Positions 5,557 to 8,007 of a stretch of 8,007 bases of DNA are shown here, one piece after another (the stretch's first letter is position 1; every line of letters starts with the position of its first letter). This DNA is from Bacillota bacterium. GTDB taxonomy: Bacteria > Bacillota > Clostridia > Oscillospirales > Ruminococcaceae. Location of the stretch: the NCBI GenBank assembly GCA_023394255.1, contig JAEXAZ010000101.1, positions 1 to 8,007 of the forward strand, read 5' to 3'. The notes beneath the pieces are model-generated. The model was not told the DNA's origin. It made no database searches and saw only the letters and a list, made by a program, of their open reading frames with translations. Position numbers and translations under genes: made by a program.

Positions 5557-6240
5557 TCAAGCGTTCAGTTCGCCGAATTCCCCTGTGTCACCCGGAACCT
5601 GATCAGCAGTTTCCCGTCCGCCCGGCAACCCATTTTCCAAACGTTCGCAAAGCTCTATGAACGCAAGGCGAAGCGCATCCACATCTTCGTCGTTATAGAG
5701 GACTTCATCGGCACGGGAAATATAAAAATCATCCCCATTCTGCGCTTTGATGCGGCGCGCGGCCGCTTCCTCCGTCATATGATCGCGGCTGATAATCCGC
5801 GCCGTCCGGGTTTCTTCCCCGGCAATCACCGCAACCACCAGATCGCATTCCTTATCCAGACCCGATTCAAACAGGGTTGGCGCGTCCAGAACAAGGAACG
5901 GCACCCCGCGCTTCTCCGCATCCTTTAGTTTATGCGTGATCGCTTCAATGATGTACGGAAAGGTGATTTCATTCAGGCGCCGCAGCTTGCTTTTATCCCC
6001 AAAGCAAATGGCCGCCAGCTTTTCCCGGTTCAGTGTCGCGTCGGGATGGATGACCTCCGTTGAAAATTCCAAAACCAGATCGGAAAGGCAGAGATTCGAT
6101 GTTTCCATCGCTTCCCGCGCCACCGCATCCGCATTAATCACTTCATAGCCGTGTTCGGCAAACATCCGGCTGAGGGTGGACTTTCCGGCGCCGCTCTGGC
6201 CCGTCAGCCCCACCACGGTCGTTCCTCCTGTTTCCTTCAA
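5557..6240 (-). CDS. coaE: Dephospho-CoA kinase
   Basis: Phosphorylates the 3'-hydroxyl of dephospho-CoA with ATP, the last step of coenzyme A synthesis, in the cytoplasm. The P-loop is GQSGAGKS (14-21), followed by INADAVARE (35-43) with the catalytic Asp38, LDAPTLFESGL (118-128) matching the family LxxPLLFE block, SRDHMTEEAAARRIKAQ (151-167, lid and adenine region) and the ADEVLYND segment (177-184). The 227 residues exceed the usual ~200 because of a Gly/Glu-rich C-terminal tail after about residue 203, which may be dispensable. Start: TTG 6240 has AGGAGG (6248-6253) with a 7-nt spacer. A second AGGAGG (6224-6229) stands 7 nt before an in-frame GTG at 6216, but starting there leaves only two residues before the GLTG strand, so TTG is preferred. 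It lies 21 nt after the tRNA-modification gene. Confidence 0.95.
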   Translation of the reverse strand: MKETGGTTVVGLTGQSGAGKSTLSRMFAEHGYEVINADAVAREAMETSNLCLSDLVLEFSTEVIHPDATLNREKLAAICFGDKSKLRRLNEITFPYIIEAITHKLKDAEKRGVPFLVLDAPTLFESGLDKECDLVVAVIAGEETRTARIISRDHMTEEAAARRIKAQNGDDFYISRADEVLYNDEDVDALRLAFIELCERLENGLPGGRETADQVPGDTGEFGELNA

Positions 6241-6253
6241 ATTGCAGCCTCCT
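6224..6253 (-). promoter_or_regulatory. coaE: Twin ribosome binding sites at the coaE start
   Basis: AGGAGG occurs at 6248-6253 and again at 6224-6229, 24 nt apart and in phase. Each is exactly 7 nt before a possible start (TTG 6240 and GTG 6216). The upstream site decides the annotated start because the family needs several residues before the P-loop strand. Internal initiation from the second site could give a form eight residues shorter. Confidence 0.45.
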
Positions 6254-6261
6254 AATCTATC

Positions 6262-7290
6262 TCACAGCCGGATCTCGTCAAATCCCGCGGCACGCAAAAG
6301 CCGGTTGTAAACGGCCTGCCCGATTCCTTCGCCGTCCGCGATCCGGACGTAGACCAGCTTCATTTGTTCTTTATCCACCTGCCGCAGCGCGTCGAACAGA
6401 TGCCTTGCCTGTGACGCCGCGTCCCCTTTTACGCCGTAAACGATGCACGGCCTGGAAAATTGGGATTCCTCCCCCGAAAAACATAAAACTCCAAAATCGC
6501 CGGACTGTCCGCCGATAAACTGGCGGAACGCTTCCAGCGCCCCGCGCACAAGCACTACCCGCGCCCTGGGGGAATAGTGCTTATATTTCATTCCGGGAGA
6601 CGGCGCCTTGCGGTCGTCCGAAAGGTGCCGGAACACACCCGCGTCAAGCCGGATATCCGGGAGAACCTCCCGCAGCATTTCCAGCGTCACGGCGCCGGGC
6701 CTGAGCACCGCGGGGGGCGTTGTGCAGAGCGTCAGCACCGTGGATTCCACACCAACCTCACAGCTGCCGCCATCCACAATCGCCTCGACACGCCCGGCCA
6801 GGTCATCGATGCAGTGCTGCGCGCAGGTCGGACTGGGAGAACCGGAAAGGTTCGCGGAGGGCGCCGCCAGCGGCACGCCGGAGAGACGGATCAACTCCCG
6901 CGCGACAGGATGCGACGGCATCCGGATCGCGACGGTGTCCAGCCCGCCCGATGTCTCATGCGGCACCAGATCGGATTTTTCCATGATTACAGTCATCGGC
7001 CCGGGCCAGAATTTTTCCGCCAGCCGGTATAACGCTTCGGGAACCCGCTTTACCAGCGGCGGAATCTCCCGGATGTCCGAAACGTGTACGATCAGCGGGT
7101 TGTCGCTCGGGCGCCCTTTCGCCGCGTAAATGGCGGAAGCGGCACGGGGATCGAGCGCGTTTGCCGCAAGCCCGTAAACCGTTTCGGTCGGGATTGCCAC
7201 CAGATGCCCCGCGGCAAGCAGCCCGGCGGCTTCCTTTAAAACCGCTTCATCCCGCTGTGTATGAGTTATCTTTAGCAATTTGGTCTGCAA
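6262..7290 (-). CDS. L-threonylcarbamoyladenylate synthase (Sua5/YwlC type)
   Basis: Makes threonylcarbamoyl-AMP from threonine, bicarbonate and ATP, the first step of t6A37 modification of ANN-decoding tRNAs, in the cytoplasm; TsaD/B/E complete the transfer elsewhere. The 342-residue length and two domains show the long Sua5 form. The YrdC/TsaC domain (about 10-200) contains IPTETVYGLAANA (33-45), KGRPSDNPL (58-66), FWPGPMT (94-100) and APSANLSG (143-150). A linker with PSPGMKYKHYSP (230-241) leads to the C-terminal Sua5 domain (about 245-342). Start: TTG 7290 has GGAGA (7298-7302) with a 7-nt spacer, and no better start exists. It lies 34 nt downstream of prfA, a common arrangement in Bacillota, so both translation-fidelity genes are probably cotranscribed. 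The gene name varies (ywlC, tsaC, sua5), so none is assigned. Confidence 0.95.
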   Translation of the reverse strand: MQTKLLKITHTQRDEAVLKEAAGLLAAGHLVAIPTETVYGLAANALDPRAASAIYAAKGRPSDNPLIVHVSDIREIPPLVKRVPEALYRLAEKFWPGPMTVIMEKSDLVPHETSGGLDTVAIRMPSHPVARELIRLSGVPLAAPSANLSGSPSPTCAQHCIDDLAGRVEAIVDGGSCEVGVESTVLTLCTTPPAVLRPGAVTLEMLREVLPDIRLDAGVFRHLSDDRKAPSPGMKYKHYSPRARVVLVRGALEAFRQFIGGQSGDFGVLCFSGEESQFSRPCIVYGVKGDAASQARHLFDALRQVDKEQMKLVYVRIADGEGIGQAVYNRLLRAAGFDEIRL

Positions 7291-7324
7291 AATTACATCT
7301 CCGTTAAATTGGTGTTCCGCGCTG

Positions 7325-8007
7325 TCAATCTTCCGCCGACGCCTGCAGCTTCTCCGCCTGATCGAACGTGATCAGCGCGTCGATCAGTTCGGTGAGATCC
7401 CCGTTGAGGATGGAATCCAGCTTATAAAGGGTCAGCCCGATGCGGTGGTCGGTCATGCGGCCCTGCGGATAGTTGTAGGTGCGGATGCGTTCGGAACGGT
7501 CTCCGGTACCCACCTGCAGTTTCCGCTCCGACGCGATCTTGTCGTTCTGCTCGCGCACCTTGATGTCAAGCAGGCGGGAACGCAGAACCTTCAGCGCCTT
7601 ATCCTTATTTTTATACTGGCTGCGTTCGTCCTGGCATTCCACAACCATGCCGGTCGGCAGATGGGTCACGCGGATGGCGGAGGAGGTCTTGTTGACATGC
7701 TGGCCGCCCGCGCCGCTGGAACGGAATACGTCGATCTGCAGGTCCTTGGGGTCAATTTCCAGTTCGACCTCCTCCGCTTCCGGCAGTACGGCGACCGTTA
7801 CGGTGGAGGTATGGATGCGCCCCTGCGTTTCGGTTTCGGGCACGCGCTGGACACGGTGGACCCCGCTTTCAAACTTCAGGCGGGAATAGGCGTTCTCGCC
7901 GTTGATAGAGAAGCTGATTTCCTTATAGCCCCCCAGTTCCGTCTCGTTGGCATTCAGAACCTCCCAGTTCCAGCCCAGGGAATCCGCATACATGGTATAC
8001 ATACGGA
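7325..8007 (-). CDS. prfA: Peptide chain release factor 1 (partial, 5' end outside window)
   Basis: Recognises UAA and UAG stop codons and triggers peptidyl-tRNA hydrolysis on the ribosome. The visible 227 codons are the C-terminal part of a protein of about 355 residues; the frame is open to the right edge. HRVQRVPETETQGRIHTS carries the PxT tripeptide (PET) that reads the stop codon and separates RF1 from RF2, which has SPF. The universal GGQ appears in SSGAGGQHVNKTSSAIR, whose Gln is the site methylated by PrmC. The C-terminal block VGTGDRSERIRTYNYPQGR and the TDHRIGLTLYKLD segment are typical of RF1. It is the first visible gene of the operon ending at the 2553-2580 terminator. prmC, often a neighbour, does not follow it here and may lie upstream. 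Confidence 0.96.
   Translation of the reverse strand, partial: RMYTMYADSLGWNWEVLNANETELGGYKEISFSINGENAYSRLKFESGVHRVQRVPETETQGRIHTSTVTVAVLPEAEEVELEIDPKDLQIDVFRSSGAGGQHVNKTSSAIRVTHLPTGMVVECQDERSQYKNKDKALKVLRSRLLDIKVREQNDKIASERKLQVGTGDRSERIRTYNYPQGRMTDHRIGLTLYKLDSILNGDLTELIDALITFDQAEKLQASAED

Noticed and set aside
6608..7129. A 173-codon plus-strand frame opposite the Sua5 gene
   Set aside because: Low-complexity Ser/Arg/Gly-rich translation typical of antisense frames in GC-rich coding DNA; the minus strand is a full Sua5 protein.
7293..7298. Minimal start-stop ORF (ATG TAA) just before the Sua5 start
   Set aside because: The ATG directly abuts the GGAG, leaving no spacer, so ribosomes are placed on the TTG at 7290 instead.

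Overview
The window comes from a Gram-positive, low-to-moderate-GC Bacillota genome. It is most likely a member of the Clostridia close to Oscillospiraceae/Ruminococcaceae. This placement is inference, based on the protein sequences (RpoB N-terminus, RF1, a CoaE P-loop of the GQSGAGKS type, an ApeA-type M18 peptidase), on strong Shine-Dalgarno sites with about 7-nt spacing, and on frequent TTG/GTG starts. I cannot name the species from sequence alone. Every supported gene lies on the minus strand, so the window reads right to left in transcription order.

Upstream block (8007 down to 2553): a tightly packed run of genes that looks like one operon. It encodes peptide chain release factor 1 (prfA, 5' end outside the window), threonylcarbamoyl-AMP synthase (Sua5/YwlC type), dephospho-CoA kinase (coaE), a small membrane-anchored lytic transglycosylase, an M18 aminopeptidase (apeA), and a lysine exporter of the LysO/DUF340 family split into two adjacent genes that overlap by 4 bp. 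Gaps between genes are 14-40 nt or an overlap. A clear rho-independent terminator (2553-2580) sits 21 nt after the last stop. The first two genes serve translation (stop-codon recognition and t6A37 tRNA modification). coaE completes CoA synthesis. The last three pair a peptidase with an amino-acid exporter, which suggests relief of free lysine released by peptide breakdown.

Gene-free stretch (2269-2601, 333 bp): AT-rich. It holds the terminator, a strong sigma-A-type promoter (TTGACA-17-TAGACT), a weaker second promoter candidate overlapped by a perfect 13-bp inverted repeat, a possible 19-codon leader ORF, and two GC-rich hairpins that share bases and so exclude each other, just upstream of the next gene.

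Downstream block (2268 to 1): the first 756 codons of rpoB (RNA polymerase beta subunit), running off the left edge. rpoB is not preceded by rplJ-rplL as it usually is in Bacillota. It follows the lysO terminator and has its own promoter and structured leader. I see no mobile element, CRISPR array, tRNA or rRNA. The most unusual parts are the rpoB leader and the two-gene LysO next to the aminopeptidase; the rest is ordinary housekeeping.
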